From assembly GCF_029714325.1 (NCBI RefSeq), contig NZ_CP121666.1, positions 8,473,501 through 8,537,500 of the forward strand: DNA of 64,000 nt, written 5' to 3'. The stretch is from Bradyrhizobium sp. CB1717. GTDB taxonomy: Bacteria; Pseudomonadota; Alphaproteobacteria; Rhizobiales; Xanthobacteraceae. This document shows positions 10,957 through 20,878 of this stretch, one piece after another; the stretch's first letter is position 1, and each line of letters opens with the position of its first letter. Both the position numbers and the translations under genes were made by a program. Under the pieces are notes generated by a model that saw nothing but the letters and a program-made list of their open reading frames with translations, was not told the DNA's origin and did not search any database.

Positions 10957-10994
10957 ACCCCCCTCCCCAACCCTCCCCCGCAAGGGGGGAGGGA
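10957..10994 (-). repeat. Cassette A right inverted-repeat arm
   Basis: Inverted copy of 10557-10594 with two mismatches. It starts one base upstream of the DUF559 ATG and supplies its ribosome binding site. Confidence 0.85.
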
Positions 10995-11048
10995 GCGAGA
11001 CAGTTGCGCTCACCTCACTGTGGACCACCACTCTCATCTCGGCTTACG

Positions 11049-11354
11049 TCACAGCTTGCCCTGTACCTCGCCACGGAAACCGTAAATCATCTTCCTGCCA
11101 GCCACCGCGACGAGCTGGACGTCGCGGGTCTGGCCGGGCTCGAAGCGGACGGCGGTGCCGGCGGCGATGTCGAGGCGCATGCCGCGCGATTTCTTGCGAT
11201 CGAACTTCAGCGCGGGGTTGGTCTCGAAGAAATGGTAGTGCGAGCCGACCTGGATCGGCCGGTCACCGGTGTTGGCGACCGTCAGCGTCACCGTCTTGCG
11301 GCCGGCATTGAGCTCGATCTCGCCGTCCTGGATGAAGAGTTCGCCGGGGATCAT
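11049..11354 (-). CDS. ureB: Urease beta subunit UreB
   Basis: A 101-residue structural subunit of urease: [20 protein letters not shown], then [20 protein letters not shown] and the conserved [17 protein letters not shown] and [14 protein letters not shown]. The start is ATG 11354, the canonical MIPGE N-terminus, preceded by TAGGAGCGAG; an upstream in-frame start at 11381 is not favoured. It follows ureA by 10 bp. In most operons ureC follows directly, but here two extra genes intervene. Confidence 0.97.
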   Translation of the reverse strand: MIPGELFIQDGEIELNAGRKTVTLTVANTGDRPIQVGSHYHFFETNPALKFDRKKSRGMRLDIAAGTAVRFEPGQTRDVQLVAVAGRKMIYGFRGEVQGKL

Positions 11355-11364
11355 GCTCTCGCTC

Positions 11365-11667
11365 CTACCTGATCGGGTCATGCACGGTGACGAGCTTGGT
11401 GCCGTCGGGAAAGGTCGCCTCGACCTGGATGTCGTGGATCATCTCGGGGATGCCCGGCATCACCTGGTCGCGGGTCAGGACCTGCGCACCGGATTGCATC
11501 AGCTCGGCGACGGTGCGGCCGTCGCGCGCGCCTTCGAGAATGAAATCGGAGATGATCGCGATCGCCTCGGGATGGTTGAGCTTGACGCCGCGGTCCAGCC
11601 TGCGGCGCGCCACGATCGCCGCCATCGAGATCAGAAGCTTGTCCTTTTCGCGGGGAGACAGGTTCAT
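11365..11667 (-). CDS. ureA: Urease gamma subunit UreA
   Basis: The 100-residue small structural subunit of urease, full length: [60 protein letters not shown], ending LVTVHDPIR. The sequence is canonical throughout. It lies between ureD and ureB in the minus-strand operon. Confidence 0.98.
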   Translation of the reverse strand: MNLSPREKDKLLISMAAIVARRRLDRGVKLNHPEAIAIISDFILEGARDGRTVAELMQSGAQVLTRDQVMPGIPEMIHDIQVEATFPDGTKLVTVHDPIR

Positions 11668-11707
11668 GCGAAATCTCTTCCGTTCAACACGTCAATTCAG
11701 CCAGTCA

Positions 11708-12538
<831 letters not shown>

Positions 12539-12573
12539 CCGTCTCCCCAGCCGGTCGCGGCAGGAATTTTGGC

Positions 12574-13269
12574 TTACAGCGCCATCTGGCGGCTGATTTC
12601 GCCGGGATCGAGGTTGGAGCGGTCGCAGGTGAATTTCACCGCGCCGCGATCCATCACCGCGAAACTGTCGCCGAGTTCGCAGGCAAAGTCGAGATATTGT
12701 TCGACCAGCACGATGGCGATGTTGCCGAGGTTGCGCAGGTACGAGATGGCGCGGCCGATGTCCTTGATGATCGAGGGCTGGATGCCCTCGGTCGGCTCGT
12801 CGAGCAGGAGCAGTTTTGGCCGCATCACCAGCGCGCGGCCAATCGCGAGCTGCTGCTGCTGGCCGCCGGAGAGGTCGCCGCCGCGCCGGCCGAGCATGGA
12901 TTGCAGCACCGGAAACAGCGAGAACACGTCGTCCGGAATGTGCTTGTCCTCGCGCTTGAGCGGGCCGAAGCCGGTCTTGAGGTTCTCCTCGACCGTCAGC
13001 AGCGGGAATATCTCGCGGCCCTGCGGCACGAAGCCGATGCCCTTGCGCGCCCGCTCATAGGGCTTGAGGCCCGCGATGTCGTTGCCGTCGAACACGATCG
13101 CGCCCGAAGAGATGGGATATTGCCCGACCATGGCGCGCAGCAGCGAGGTCTTGCCGACGCCGTTGCGCCCGAGCACGCAAGTCACCTTGCCGGGCTCGGC
13201 CGAGATCGAAACGCCGCGCAGCGCCTGCGCCGCGCCGTAGAACAGGTTGATGTCCTTGACCTCAAGCAT
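12574..13269 (-). CDS. urtE: Urea ABC transporter ATP-binding protein UrtE
   Basis: A 231-residue LivF-like ATPase of the urea importer. Walker A is VLGRNGVGKTSLLRAMVG, the signature is LSGGQQQQLAIGRALVM, and Walker B is LLLLDEPTEGIQPSII, followed by the switch His region (degenerate, IVLVEQYLDFA). It is encoded 3 bp after urtD. UrtD and UrtE pair on the inner face of the UrtB-UrtC channel. Confidence 0.95.
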   Translation of the reverse strand: MLEVKDINLFYGAAQALRGVSISAEPGKVTCVLGRNGVGKTSLLRAMVGQYPISSGAIVFDGNDIAGLKPYERARKGIGFVPQGREIFPLLTVEENLKTGFGPLKREDKHIPDDVFSLFPVLQSMLGRRGGDLSGGQQQQLAIGRALVMRPKLLLLDEPTEGIQPSIIKDIGRAISYLRNLGNIAIVLVEQYLDFACELGDSFAVMDRGAVKFTCDRSNLDPGEISRQMAL

Positions 13270-13272
13270 CGC

Positions 13273-14034
13273 TCAGCGTCCCAGATAGACTTCGATGACC
13301 CGCTCGTTGGACGAGACCTGGTCGATGGTACCTTCCGCGAGCACCGTACCTTCATGCAGGCAGGTGACCTTGACGCCGAGCTCGCGCACGAACGTCATGT
13401 CGTGCTCGACCACCATGACGGTGTGGGTCTTGTTGATTTCTTTCAAGAGCTCGGCGGTGAGATGCGTCTCGACGTCGGTCATACCCGCGACGGGCTCGTC
13501 GACCAGCAGCAGCTTCGGATCCTGCGCCAGCAGCATGCCGATCTCGAGCCATTGTTTCTGGCCATGGCTGAGACTGCCGGCGAGACGGTTGCGGGCTTCG
13601 GTGAGGCGGATCGTCTCCAGCACCTTGTCGATACGCTCGGACTCCGCCTTGCTGCCGCGCCAGAACAGCGTGCCGCGGACCGAGTGGTCGACATTGAGCG
13701 CAAGCAGGAGATTGTCCTGCACGGTCTGGCTCTCGAACACCGTCGGTTTCTGGAATTTGCGGCCGATGCCGAGCTCGGCGATGCGGGTCTCGTCCAGCCG
13801 CGTCAGGTCGGTGACGCCGTCGAACAGAACGGTGCCCTCGTCGGGCTTGGTCTTGCCGGTGATGATGTCCATCATCGTGGTCTTGCCGGCGCCGTTCGGA
13901 CCGATGATGGCGCGCATCTCGCCGGGCTCGAGCGTCAGCGACAAATTGTTGATGGCGTGGAAGCCGTCGAACGAGACGTGCACGCCGTCCAGGTAGAGCA
14001 TCGCGGAAGTCGCACGGGTGTCCATGACGTTCAT
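13273..14034 (-). CDS. urtD: Urea ABC transporter ATP-binding protein UrtD
   Basis: A 253-residue LivG-like ATPase. Walker A is IIGPNGAGKTTMMDIITGK, the signature LSHGQKQWLEIGMLLAQ (LSHGQ, the usual variant in UrtD), Walker B KLLLVDEPVAGMTD, and the His switch MVVEHDMTFVRELG. It lies between urtC and urtE with tight spacing (6 and 3 bp), consistent with one transcript. Confidence 0.95.
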   Translation of the reverse strand: MNVMDTRATSAMLYLDGVHVSFDGFHAINNLSLTLEPGEMRAIIGPNGAGKTTMMDIITGKTKPDEGTVLFDGVTDLTRLDETRIAELGIGRKFQKPTVFESQTVQDNLLLALNVDHSVRGTLFWRGSKAESERIDKVLETIRLTEARNRLAGSLSHGQKQWLEIGMLLAQDPKLLLVDEPVAGMTDVETHLTAELLKEINKTHTVMVVEHDMTFVRELGVKVTCLHEGTVLAEGTIDQVSSNERVIEVYLGR

Positions 14035-14040
14035 GACCGC

Positions 14041-15210
14041 TTACTCCGCCATCTTGGGTTCGGTGACGCCGTCTTCGGCCGCGGCGCTCGCAACGGCTGC
14101 CGCGGCGCGTTTTTCCTTCGACTGATCCCACCAGGCGTTGAAGGTGCCGACGATGCCCTTGGGCAGCAGCAGCGTCACCAGGATGAACAGCGCTCCCAGC
14201 ATGAACAGCCAGTACGGCGCCAGCATGCCCGAGGTGAAGAACGTCTTGGCGTAGTTGACGACGACGGCACCGAGCGCGGCGCCGACCAGCGTGCCGCGGC
14301 CGCCGACCGCGACCCAGATCACCGCCTCGATCGAATTGCCCGGCGCGAACTCGGACGGGTTGATGATGCCGACCTGCGGCACGTAGAGCGCGCCGGCAAC
14401 GCCGGCCATGCAGGCCGACACTGTGAACACGAACAGCTTGTAGGATTCGACGCGGTAACCGAGGAAGCGCGTCCGCGATTCCGCATCACGCACGGCGATC
14501 AGCACCTTGCCGAGCTTGGACGAGACGATGGCGCGGCAGATCAGGAAACCGATGATCAGCGCCAGGCAGCTCAGCGCGAACAACGCGGCGCGCGTCCCCT
14601 CCGCCTGCACGTTGAAGCCCAGGATGTCCTTGAAGTCGGTCAGGCCGTTGTTGCCGCCGAAGCCGAAATCGTTGCGGAAGAAGGCGAGCAGCAGCGCGTA
14701 GGTCATTGCCTGCGTGATGATCGACAGATAGACGCCGGTGACGCGGGAACGGAAGGCGAGCCAGCCGAAGCAGAAGGCAAGCAGGCCGGGCACGACCAGC
14801 ACCATCAGCGCGGCAAACCAGAACATGTCGAAGCCGTACCAGTACCACGGCAGCTTCTGCCAGTTCAGGAACACCATGAAGTCGGGCAGGATCGGATTGC
14901 CGTAGACGCCGCGGGTGCCGATCTGCCGCATCAGGTACATGCCCATCGCGTAGCCGCCGAGCGCGAAAAAGGCGCCGTGGCCGAGCGAGAGGATGCCGCA
15001 ATAGCCCCAGATCAGGTCGATCGAAAGCGCCAGGATGGCGTAGCAGACATACTTGCCCCAGAGCGCGACGAGATAGGTCGGCACCTGCAGGAATGAGCCC
15101 GCGGGCAGCAGCAGGTTGGACAGCGGAATCAGCACGCCCAGCGCAGCGGCAACCAGCAGGAAGATCGTCGCGCCGCGGTCCAGCGATCGCGTCAGCATGT
15201 GAGGGGTCAT
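14041..15210 (-). CDS. urtC: Urea ABC transporter permease UrtC
   Basis: A 389-residue LivM-like membrane permease. About ten hydrophobic segments cover residues 15-350, including YAILALSIDLIWGYCGILSL and GHGAFFALGGYAMGMYLM, and the loop SKLGKVLIAVRDAESRTRFL. The C-terminal tail is charged and Ala-rich. Its start overlaps the end of urtB by 4 bp (ATGA), indicating translational coupling. Confidence 0.95.
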   Translation of the reverse strand: MTPHMLTRSLDRGATIFLLVAAALGVLIPLSNLLLPAGSFLQVPTYLVALWGKYVCYAILALSIDLIWGYCGILSLGHGAFFALGGYAMGMYLMRQIGTRGVYGNPILPDFMVFLNWQKLPWYWYGFDMFWFAALMVLVVPGLLAFCFGWLAFRSRVTGVYLSIITQAMTYALLLAFFRNDFGFGGNNGLTDFKDILGFNVQAEGTRAALFALSCLALIIGFLICRAIVSSKLGKVLIAVRDAESRTRFLGYRVESYKLFVFTVSACMAGVAGALYVPQVGIINPSEFAPGNSIEAVIWVAVGGRGTLVGAALGAVVVNYAKTFFTSGMLAPYWLFMLGALFILVTLLLPKGIVGTFNAWWDQSKEKRAAAAVASAAAEDGVTEPKMAE

Positions 15211-16814
15211 GCTTCCACCGCACGGCCCTTGAGCGCGAACAGGCCGCGCGGCCGCTTTTGAATGAACAGGATGATGAGAACGAGGATCGCGATCTTGCCG
15301 AGCACGGCGCCGGCGACCGGCTCCAGGAACTTGTTGGCGATGCCGAGCGTAAAGGCGCCGACCAGCGTGCCCCAGAGATTACCGACGCCGCCGAACACCA
15401 CGACCATAAAGCTGTCGATGATGTAGCTCTGGCCGAGATTGGGGCTGACATTGTCGATCTGCGACAGCGCCACGCCGGCGATGCCGGCAATGCCCGAGCC
15501 GAGACCGAAGGTCAGCGCATCGACGCGCGATGTGGCGATGCCCATCGAGGCCGCCATGCGGCGGTTCTGCGTCACCGCGCGCATTTCGAGACCGATCGCG
15601 CTGTAGCGCAGCATCGCGAGCAGGATCGCGAACACGGCCAGCGTGAAGCAGAGGATCCAGAGCCGGTTATAGGTGATGGTGATCTGGCCGAGCTCGAACG
15701 CGCCGCTCATCCAGGAGGGGTTGCCAACCTCGCGATTGGTCGGGCCGAACATGGTGCGCACCGCCTGCTGCAGCACCAGCGACAGGCCCCAGGTCGCCAG
15801 CAGCGTCTCCAGCGGACGGCCATAGAGGAAGCGGATGATGCTGCGCTCGATCAAGACGCCGATGGCGCCGGCGACGAGGAAGGCGAGCGGCACGGCGATC
15901 AGCAGCGAATAGTCGAACAGGCCGGGGTAGCGGGTGCGGATCACCTCCTGCACCACGAAGGTGGTGTAGGCCCCGATCATCACCATTTCGCCATGCGCCA
16001 TGTTGATGACGCCCATCACGCCGAAAGTGATGGCGAGCCCAATCGCGGCAAGCAGCAGCACTGAGCCGAGCGACAGGCCATACCAGGCGTTCTGCACCGT
16101 GGACCAGACCGCGAGCGAAGACTGGATCGAGCCGATCGCGCTCGCCGCAGCCTTGGTCACCGAGGCCGGCTGGTCGCCCATGCCGGTGAGCAGCGCCATC
16201 GCCTCCTGGTCGCCGCGCGCCTTGAGGGTGGCGACGGCCTCGAGCTTCTCGACCTCCGTGGCATCGGACTTGAACAGCAGGATCGCCGCGCGGGCTTCAC
16301 CGAGTGCCGTCTTGACCGACTTGTTGGTTTCCTTGGCGAGCGCGGCATCGACGGCCTCGAGCGCCGTCTCCTCGTGCGATTTGAAGACGGATTGCGCGGC
16401 CTGCAGGCGCGTTCCGACATCCGGCGACTGCAGCGTCAGGCTGCCGAGCGCGGCATCGACGCTGCGGCGCAGGCGGTTGTTGAGGCGGACCGCGCTCGCA
16501 CTGTCGGGAACGCTGGCGACGGCCTCGCCGGTCGCGGCATCGATCGACTTACCGTCGGTGCCGGTGACGTAAACCTTTTTGCTATCAGGATCGGCCATCA
16601 ACCGGCCGTCCTGGAGCGCGCTGATGATGGGAAAAGCCAGCTTGTTGCCGCTGCTGGCGATCACGCCGACCGCTTCTTCGGTGTCGGAAAAATCGTCGTT
16701 GGCGAACTTGGCGACCGCATCCTCGAACGGACCCGCAAAGGCCGGCAGTGCGAACGCAATCAGAAGCAACGAGAGCAGCAGCGAACAGAGACGGGCGGGC
16801 AATTTGGCTGGCAC
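15207..16814 (-). CDS. urtB: Urea ABC transporter permease UrtB
   Basis: A 535-residue LivH-like permease with the long periplasmic N-terminal extension typical of UrtB. The signal peptide is at 1-27 (LLLSLLLIAFALPAFAG), the extracytoplasmic helical region at about 28-235, then the membrane domain (GLSLGSVLLLAAIGLAITFG, NMAHGEMVMIGAYTTFVVQE) to the end. The start is taken as GTG 16814 because it gives a normal signal peptide; the frame extends upstream to 16880 without one. It follows urtA by about 85 bp. Confidence 0.92.
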   Translation of the reverse strand: MPAKLPARLCSLLLSLLLIAFALPAFAGPFEDAVAKFANDDFSDTEEAVGVIASSGNKLAFPIISALQDGRLMADPDSKKVYVTGTDGKSIDAATGEAVASVPDSASAVRLNNRLRRSVDAALGSLTLQSPDVGTRLQAAQSVFKSHEETALEAVDAALAKETNKSVKTALGEARAAILLFKSDATEVEKLEAVATLKARGDQEAMALLTGMGDQPASVTKAAASAIGSIQSSLAVWSTVQNAWYGLSLGSVLLLAAIGLAITFGVMGVINMAHGEMVMIGAYTTFVVQEVIRTRYPGLFDYSLLIAVPLAFLVAGAIGVLIERSIIRFLYGRPLETLLATWGLSLVLQQAVRTMFGPTNREVGNPSWMSGAFELGQITITYNRLWILCFTLAVFAILLAMLRYSAIGLEMRAVTQNRRMAASMGIATSRVDALTFGLGSGIAGIAGVALSQIDNVSPNLGQSYIIDSFMVVVFGGVGNLWGTLVGAFTLGIANKFLEPVAGAVLGKIAILVLIILFIQKRPRGLFALKGRAVEA

Positions 16815-16898
16815 TGTGAATGACCCCGGCAGAAATGGGTGGAGAAGGCGGCGGGATCGCCGCCCTCCCCGATCGTGCAATGGAGCGTCAGACCCGGA

Positions 16899-18227
16899 TC
16901 AGGAGCCCGAGCCGAGGCACTTGTTGGTCTTGGTGTTGAAGTTGCCGCACTTCTTGCCGACCCAGTCACCGATCAGGTCCTTGGAGCCGTCGAGCTCCTT
17001 CGACCAGGCGTCGCCCGCGACGAGGCCCGGGGTCTTCCAGACCACGTCGAACTGGCCGTTGCCCTTGATCTCGCCGATGAACACCGGCTTGGTGATGTGG
17101 TGGTTCGGCAGCATCTTCGACACGCCACCGGTCAGGTTCGGCGCCTCGATGCCGGGAAGCGCGTCGATCACCTTGTCCGGATCGGTCGACTTCACCTTCT
17201 CGACCGCCTTCACCCACATGGCGAAGCCGATCACATGCGCTTCCATCGGGTCGTTGGTCACGCGCTTCGGATTCTTGGTGTAGGTCTGCCAGTCCTTGAT
17301 GAACTTCTCGTTCGAGCCGTCCTTGGTCTTGATCGACTCGAAGTAGTTCCAGGCGGCCAGATGGCCGACCAGCGGCTTGGTGTCGATGCCGGCGAGCTCT
17401 TCCTCACCCACCGAGAACGCGACCACCGGGATGTCCTTGGCCTTGATGCCCTGGTTGCCGAGCTCCTTGTAGAAGGGAACGTTGGCGTCGCCGTTGATGG
17501 TCGAGACCACCGCGGTCTTCTTGCCGGCCGAGCCGAACTTCTTGATGTCGGCCACGATCGTCTGCCAGTCGGAGTGACCGAACGGCGTGTAGTTGATCAT
17601 GATGTCTTCCTGGGCGACACCCTTCGACTTCAGATAGGCTTCCAGGATCTTGTTGGTGGTGCGCGGATAGACGTAGTCGGTGCCCGCGAGCACCCAGCGC
17701 TTCACCTTCTCTTCCTTCATCAGATAATCGACGGCGGGAATCGCCTGCTGGTTCGGCGCCGCACCGGTGTAGAACACGTTGCGCTCGCTCTCCTCGCCCT
17801 CGTACTGCACGGGGTAGAACAGGATGTTGTTGAGCTCCTTGAACACCGGGAGCACCGACTTGCGCGACACCGAGGTCCAGCAGCCGAACACGACCGAGAC
17901 CTTGTCCTTGGTGATCAGCTCGCGCGCCTTCTCGGCGAACAGCGGCCAGTTCGAGGCGGGATCGACCACGACGGCCTCGAGCTTCTTGCCGAGCACGCCG
18001 CCCTTCTTGTTCTGCTCGTCGATCAGGAAGAGGATGGTGTCCTTCAGCGTGGTTTCGCTGATGGCCATGGTGCCGGAGAGGGAGTGAAGCACACCGACCT
18101 TGATGGTATCGTCCGCGGCCTTGGCGCCGGTCAATGAGGCCAGACCGAGCATCAGTCCGGCGGACGCGGCGAGAACGCCGCGGCGGCTAAATGACGCCGC
18201 TCTATCGCGAGTGGATTTGGTAAGCAT
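16899..18227 (-). CDS. urtA: Urea ABC transporter substrate-binding protein UrtA
   Basis: A 442-residue periplasmic urea-binding protein and first gene of the operon. It has a Tat-type signal (SFSRRGVLAASAGLMLGL ending GAKAADD), then the Leu/Ile/Val-binding-protein fold: IKVGVLHSLSGTMAISETTL, YPVQYEGEESERNVFYTGA, VFGCWTSVSRKSVLPVF. ATG 18227 is chosen because of the upstream GGGAGAT and the signal-peptide start; a further upstream frame to 18281 is not needed. It is expressed from the sigma-54 promoter at 18304-18319. Confidence 0.95.
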   Translation of the reverse strand: MLTKSTRDRAASFSRRGVLAASAGLMLGLASLTGAKAADDTIKVGVLHSLSGTMAISETTLKDTILFLIDEQNKKGGVLGKKLEAVVVDPASNWPLFAEKARELITKDKVSVVFGCWTSVSRKSVLPVFKELNNILFYPVQYEGEESERNVFYTGAAPNQQAIPAVDYLMKEEKVKRWVLAGTDYVYPRTTNKILEAYLKSKGVAQEDIMINYTPFGHSDWQTIVADIKKFGSAGKKTAVVSTINGDANVPFYKELGNQGIKAKDIPVVAFSVGEEELAGIDTKPLVGHLAAWNYFESIKTKDGSNEKFIKDWQTYTKNPKRVTNDPMEAHVIGFAMWVKAVEKVKSTDPDKVIDALPGIEAPNLTGGVSKMLPNHHITKPVFIGEIKGNGQFDVVWKTPGLVAGDAWSKELDGSKDLIGDWVGKKCGNFNTKTNKCLGSGS

Positions 18228-18303
18228 TTGTGTATCATCTCCCTGACGCAGACGTGAAAAGACGCTGCGAAACGGCCCCACGGCCGCCTGCGATTAATGG
18301 AAT

Positions 18304-18319
18304 CGCAAGAACCATGCCA
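18304..18319 (-). promoter_or_regulatory. Sigma-54 (-24/-12) promoter of the urt-ure operon
   Basis: On the minus strand the site reads TGGCATGGTTCTTGCG, matching the RpoN consensus (TGGCAC, N5, TTGCA/T) with exact GG-to-GC spacing. It would start transcription near 18292, about 65 nt before the urtA ATG. A GGTGCA half-site at about 18494-18499 could be part of an NtrC enhancer, but no full palindrome was found. Confidence 0.75.
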
Positions 18320-18526
18320 TGGGCTGAACACGCGGTAACGCGTTGGTTTTGTTTAGAAATTCTGCAGAAAACAAAGTTTCGCCGCAGTCAAATTGCTTAA
18401 AACTTGGGCGAACAAAATGTATGCTAATGCGGCAGACAGTTCATTTTCTGAGCAAAATGGCGCTTCTGTCTAAATTTCCGGCATAACTATTTCTGCACCG
18501 CAACCGCGGTTTGGGGCGGACTTGCC

Positions 18527-18557
18527 TTGAAAGCGCCCCCTCGATGTTCCATATAAA
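18527..18557 (+). promoter_or_regulatory. Possible housekeeping promoter for rhlE
   Basis: TTGAAA at 18527-18532 and TATAAA at 18552-18557, with 19-bp spacing, lie 177 bp upstream of the rhlE ATG. The spacing is slightly long, so this is a weak call. Confidence 0.3.
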
Positions 18558-18733
18558 CGGTCGAGACCTCTTGCGAATCAAGGGGTCGTAGCGAGCCGCG
18601 TGTTCTTAAGCCCCCTCCGGGCCTCTGGCTTGCCCCATATCATCCAAGCCATCCGACACCCCAAACACGCAGGTGTCTTCTCGACACCCTTTTGCGCGCG
18701 CCGCGCTGAATGCGCCGGGCGCCCGCTTTTGAC

Positions 18734-20299
18734 ATGGAAAGAACCCATCTTTTGACTTCGTTTCAGGACTTCGGCCTCGCCGAACCCATCGCGCGCGCTC
18801 TTCGTGAAGAGAATTACGTCACCCCAACCCCGATCCAGGCCCAGACCATCCCGCTGGCGCTGACCGGCCGCGACGTCGTCGGCATCGCCCAGACCGGCAC
18901 CGGCAAGACCGCGTCCTTCGCGCTGCCGATCCTGCACCGCCTGCTGGAGAACCGCATCAAGCCGCAGCCCAAGACCGCCCGCGTTCTGGTGCTGTCGCCG
19001 ACCCGCGAGCTTTCGGGGCAGATCCTCGACAGCTTCAACGCCTATGGCCGCCACATCCGCCTGTCCTCGACGCTCGCCATCGGCGGCGTTCCGATGGGCC
19101 GCCAGGTCCGCGCCCTGATGCAGGGTGTCGACGTGCTGGTCGCCACGCCCGGCCGCCTGCTCGACCTCGTGCAGAGCAACGGGCTGAAGCTCTCGAGCGT
19201 CGAGTTCCTCGTGCTCGACGAGGCCGATCGCATGCTCGACATGGGCTTCATCAACGACATCCGCAAAATCGTCGCCAAGCTGCCGATCAAGCGGCAGACG
19301 CTGTTCTTCTCGGCCACCATGCCGAAGGACATCGCCGAGCTCGCAGACTCCATGCTGCGCGATCCCGCCCGCGTCGCGGTGACCCCGGTCTCCTCGACCG
19401 CCGAGCGGATCAACCAGCGCATCCTGCAGGTCGACTTCTCGGCCAAGCCCGCCTTCCTGACCAAGCTGCTGAAGGACGAGCCGATCAACCGTGCGCTGGT
19501 CTTCACCCGCACCAAGCACGGTGCCGACAAGGTCGTGAAGACACTCGAAAAGGCCGGCATCCCCGCCAGCGCCATCCACGGCAACAAGTCGCAGAACCAT
19601 CGCGAGCGCACACTGGCACAGTTCCGGTCCGGTGAAATCCGCACGCTGGTCGCCACCGACATCGCCGCCCGCGGCATCGACGTTGACGGCATCACCCACG
19701 TCATCAATTTCGACCTGCCCAACGTGCCCGAGACCTATGTGCACCGCATCGGTCGCACCGCGCGCGCCGGGGCCGACGGCACCGCGATCTCGCTGGTCGC
19801 CGGCGGCGAGGAGCTCAGCTACCTCCGCGACATCGAGCGGCTGATCAAGGTGGCGCTGCCGCGCGAAGACCTCCGTACCGATGCCGGCCGCCGCGATGCG
19901 GGTCCTCCCGCGCCGCAGCAACGACAGGGCCGCGGAGGCCGTCCGGGCCAGCGTCCGCAAGGCGCACGGCACGGTGACGGACGTCGCGCCGACGAAAGGC
20001 ATGGCGACGGACGTCACCATAGCGCCGGCAAGCAGGGCGACGGACGCCCCGGTGAAGGCCGGCACGGCGGCGACGCGCGGCATGTCGACGGACGATTCAA
20101 CGACGGCCAGAACGCCTCGAAGGGGTCTCGCCGCCGCCGTCGCTCCGGTGCTAATAAGCTGGGACATTCGCAAACCGATCGGTCGGAACAGCGTCCCGCG
20201 CATAGCGCCGGCAAGCCTGATGGGATACAAGGCGTGGCCTTTCTGCGCCGTGAGAGTCGGCCGAACGGCCAATCGACCCGCAAACCCTATTCGCACTAG
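18734..20299 (+). CDS. rhlE: DEAD-box ATP-dependent RNA helicase, RhlE type
   Basis: A 521-residue RNA helicase. Motifs in order: Q motif [20 protein letters not shown], Walker A AQTGTGKT, Ia [13 protein letters not shown] in [36 protein letters not shown] and [10 protein letters not shown]. Residues after about 385 form a low-complexity Gly/Asp/His/Arg tail ending in an RRRRR stretch, suited to RNA binding. ATG 18734 begins the normal helicase N-terminus ([15 protein letters not shown]). infA follows 23 bp downstream, with cspA beyond, suggesting a cold or RNA-structure response group. Confidence 0.94.
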   Translation: MERTHLLTSFQDFGLAEPIARALREENYVTPTPIQAQTIPLALTGRDVVGIAQTGTGKTASFALPILHRLLENRIKPQPKTARVLVLSPTRELSGQILDSFNAYGRHIRLSSTLAIGGVPMGRQVRALMQGVDVLVATPGRLLDLVQSNGLKLSSVEFLVLDEADRMLDMGFINDIRKIVAKLPIKRQTLFFSATMPKDIAELADSMLRDPARVAVTPVSSTAERINQRILQVDFSAKPAFLTKLLKDEPINRALVFTRTKHGADKVVKTLEKAGIPASAIHGNKSQNHRERTLAQFRSGEIRTLVATDIAARGIDVDGITHVINFDLPNVPETYVHRIGRTARAGADGTAISLVAGGEELSYLRDIERLIKVALPREDLRTDAGRRDAGPPAPQQRQGRGGRPGQRPQGARHGDGRRADERHGDGRHHSAGKQGDGRPGEGRHGGDARHVDGRFNDGQNASKGSRRRRRSGANKLGHSQTDRSEQRPAHSAGKPDGIQGVAFLRRESRPNGQSTRKPYSH

Positions 20300-20322
20300 C
20301 CGTCCACGACCTGGAGATATCA

Positions 20323-20610
20323 ATGGCTAAGGAAGAGCTGATCCAGTTCGAAGGACTGGTCACCGAAATCCTCCCCGACGCCCGCTACCGCGTGCAACTC
20401 GACGCCGGACACGAGATCGTCGCCTACACCGCCGGCAAGATGAAGAAGAACCGCATCAAGACGCTCGCGGGCGACCGCGTGACGGTGGAGATGTCGCCTT
20501 ATGACCTCGAGAAGGGCCGGCTGATTTTCCGCCACAAGGACGAGCGTCCCGCAACCGCTGGCGGACCGCCGCGCCCCGGTCAACGCGGTGGCCAGTTCCG
20601 CCGTCGTTGA
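20323..20610 (+). CDS. infA: Translation initiation factor IF-1
   Basis: A 95-residue OB-fold IF-1 that binds the 30S A site. The core is complete: [72 protein letters not shown]. It is about 20 residues longer than the usual 72, with a basic Pro/Gly/Arg tail ([14 protein letters not shown]). It lies 23 bp after rhlE, so it is probably cotranscribed. Whether this is the only infA copy in the genome cannot be seen. Confidence 0.93.
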   Translation: MAKEELIQFEGLVTEILPDARYRVQLDAGHEIVAYTAGKMKKNRIKTLAGDRVTVEMSPYDLEKGRLIFRHKDERPATAGGPPRPGQRGGQFRRR

Positions 20611-20658
20611 TCCGCTTCCAGCGCATCGATACGGAAGTAAAATTCTGACCTGTATGCT

Positions 20659-20687
20659 GATCCGCCGCGCGCATCGCGGCGGATCAA
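20659..20687. repeat. Perfect 12-bp stem palindrome after infA
   Basis: TGATCCGCCGCG (20659-20670) pairs with CGCGGCGGATCA (20676-20687) around a 5-nt loop. On plus it is followed by an A run, not T, so it is not a standard terminator for infA. Confidence 0.7.
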
Positions 20688-20828
20688 AAAATCGTGCACG
20701 GCCGGATTGTTTTGAAGCCCCAATTCCAATAAAATGAATTAATCGATTTTCGGCCGGACGACATTGGCATCCACCGGTATAGCCGGTTCAGACACGCTGA
20801 CGACCCTTCCAGAAATTCGATCTAACCT

Positions 20829-20848
20829 GTCCGCGCGAGCGGACTTTT
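20829..20848 (+). promoter_or_regulatory. Stem-loop plus T run in the cspA leader
   Basis: GTCCGC-GCGA-GCGGAC followed by TTTT lies 31 nt upstream of the cspA ATG. Its form is terminator-like, yet it is upstream of the gene on the same strand, so it may be a leader structure controlling transcription or translation with temperature. Confidence 0.45.
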
Positions 20849-20878
20849 ACATTGTTTATCTGAGAGGGAACTACCCCC

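Larger units (their letters stand above)
10557..10994. mobile_element. Candidate DUF559 cassette A bounded by 38-nt inverted repeats
   Basis: A 438-bp segment whose ends, 10557-10594 and 10957-10994, are inverted copies matching at 36 of 38 positions by eye (start TCCCTCCCCCCTTGCGGGGG). The interior is essentially only the DUF559 coding body. There is no transposase, and no obvious target-site duplication was found. Its position inside the ure operon fits an insertion between ureB and the HD gene. A cassette identity is inference from symmetry plus the second example at 62748-63461. Confidence 0.45.
18282..18733. other. Divergent control region urtA / rhlE
   Basis: A 452-base gene-free region that is AT-richer than its surroundings (about 18340-18490). 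It holds the sigma-54 promoter of urtA on minus and probably the rhlE promoter on plus. No further gene or repeat is visible. Confidence 0.6.

Noticed and set aside
18578..20323. 581-codon open frame on minus opposite rhlE
   Set aside because: The helicase motifs on plus are complete, and the minus product has no recognisable domain.
20659..20690. Rho-independent terminator after infA
   Set aside because: The stem is strong, but on plus it is followed by A residues; listed only as a palindrome.
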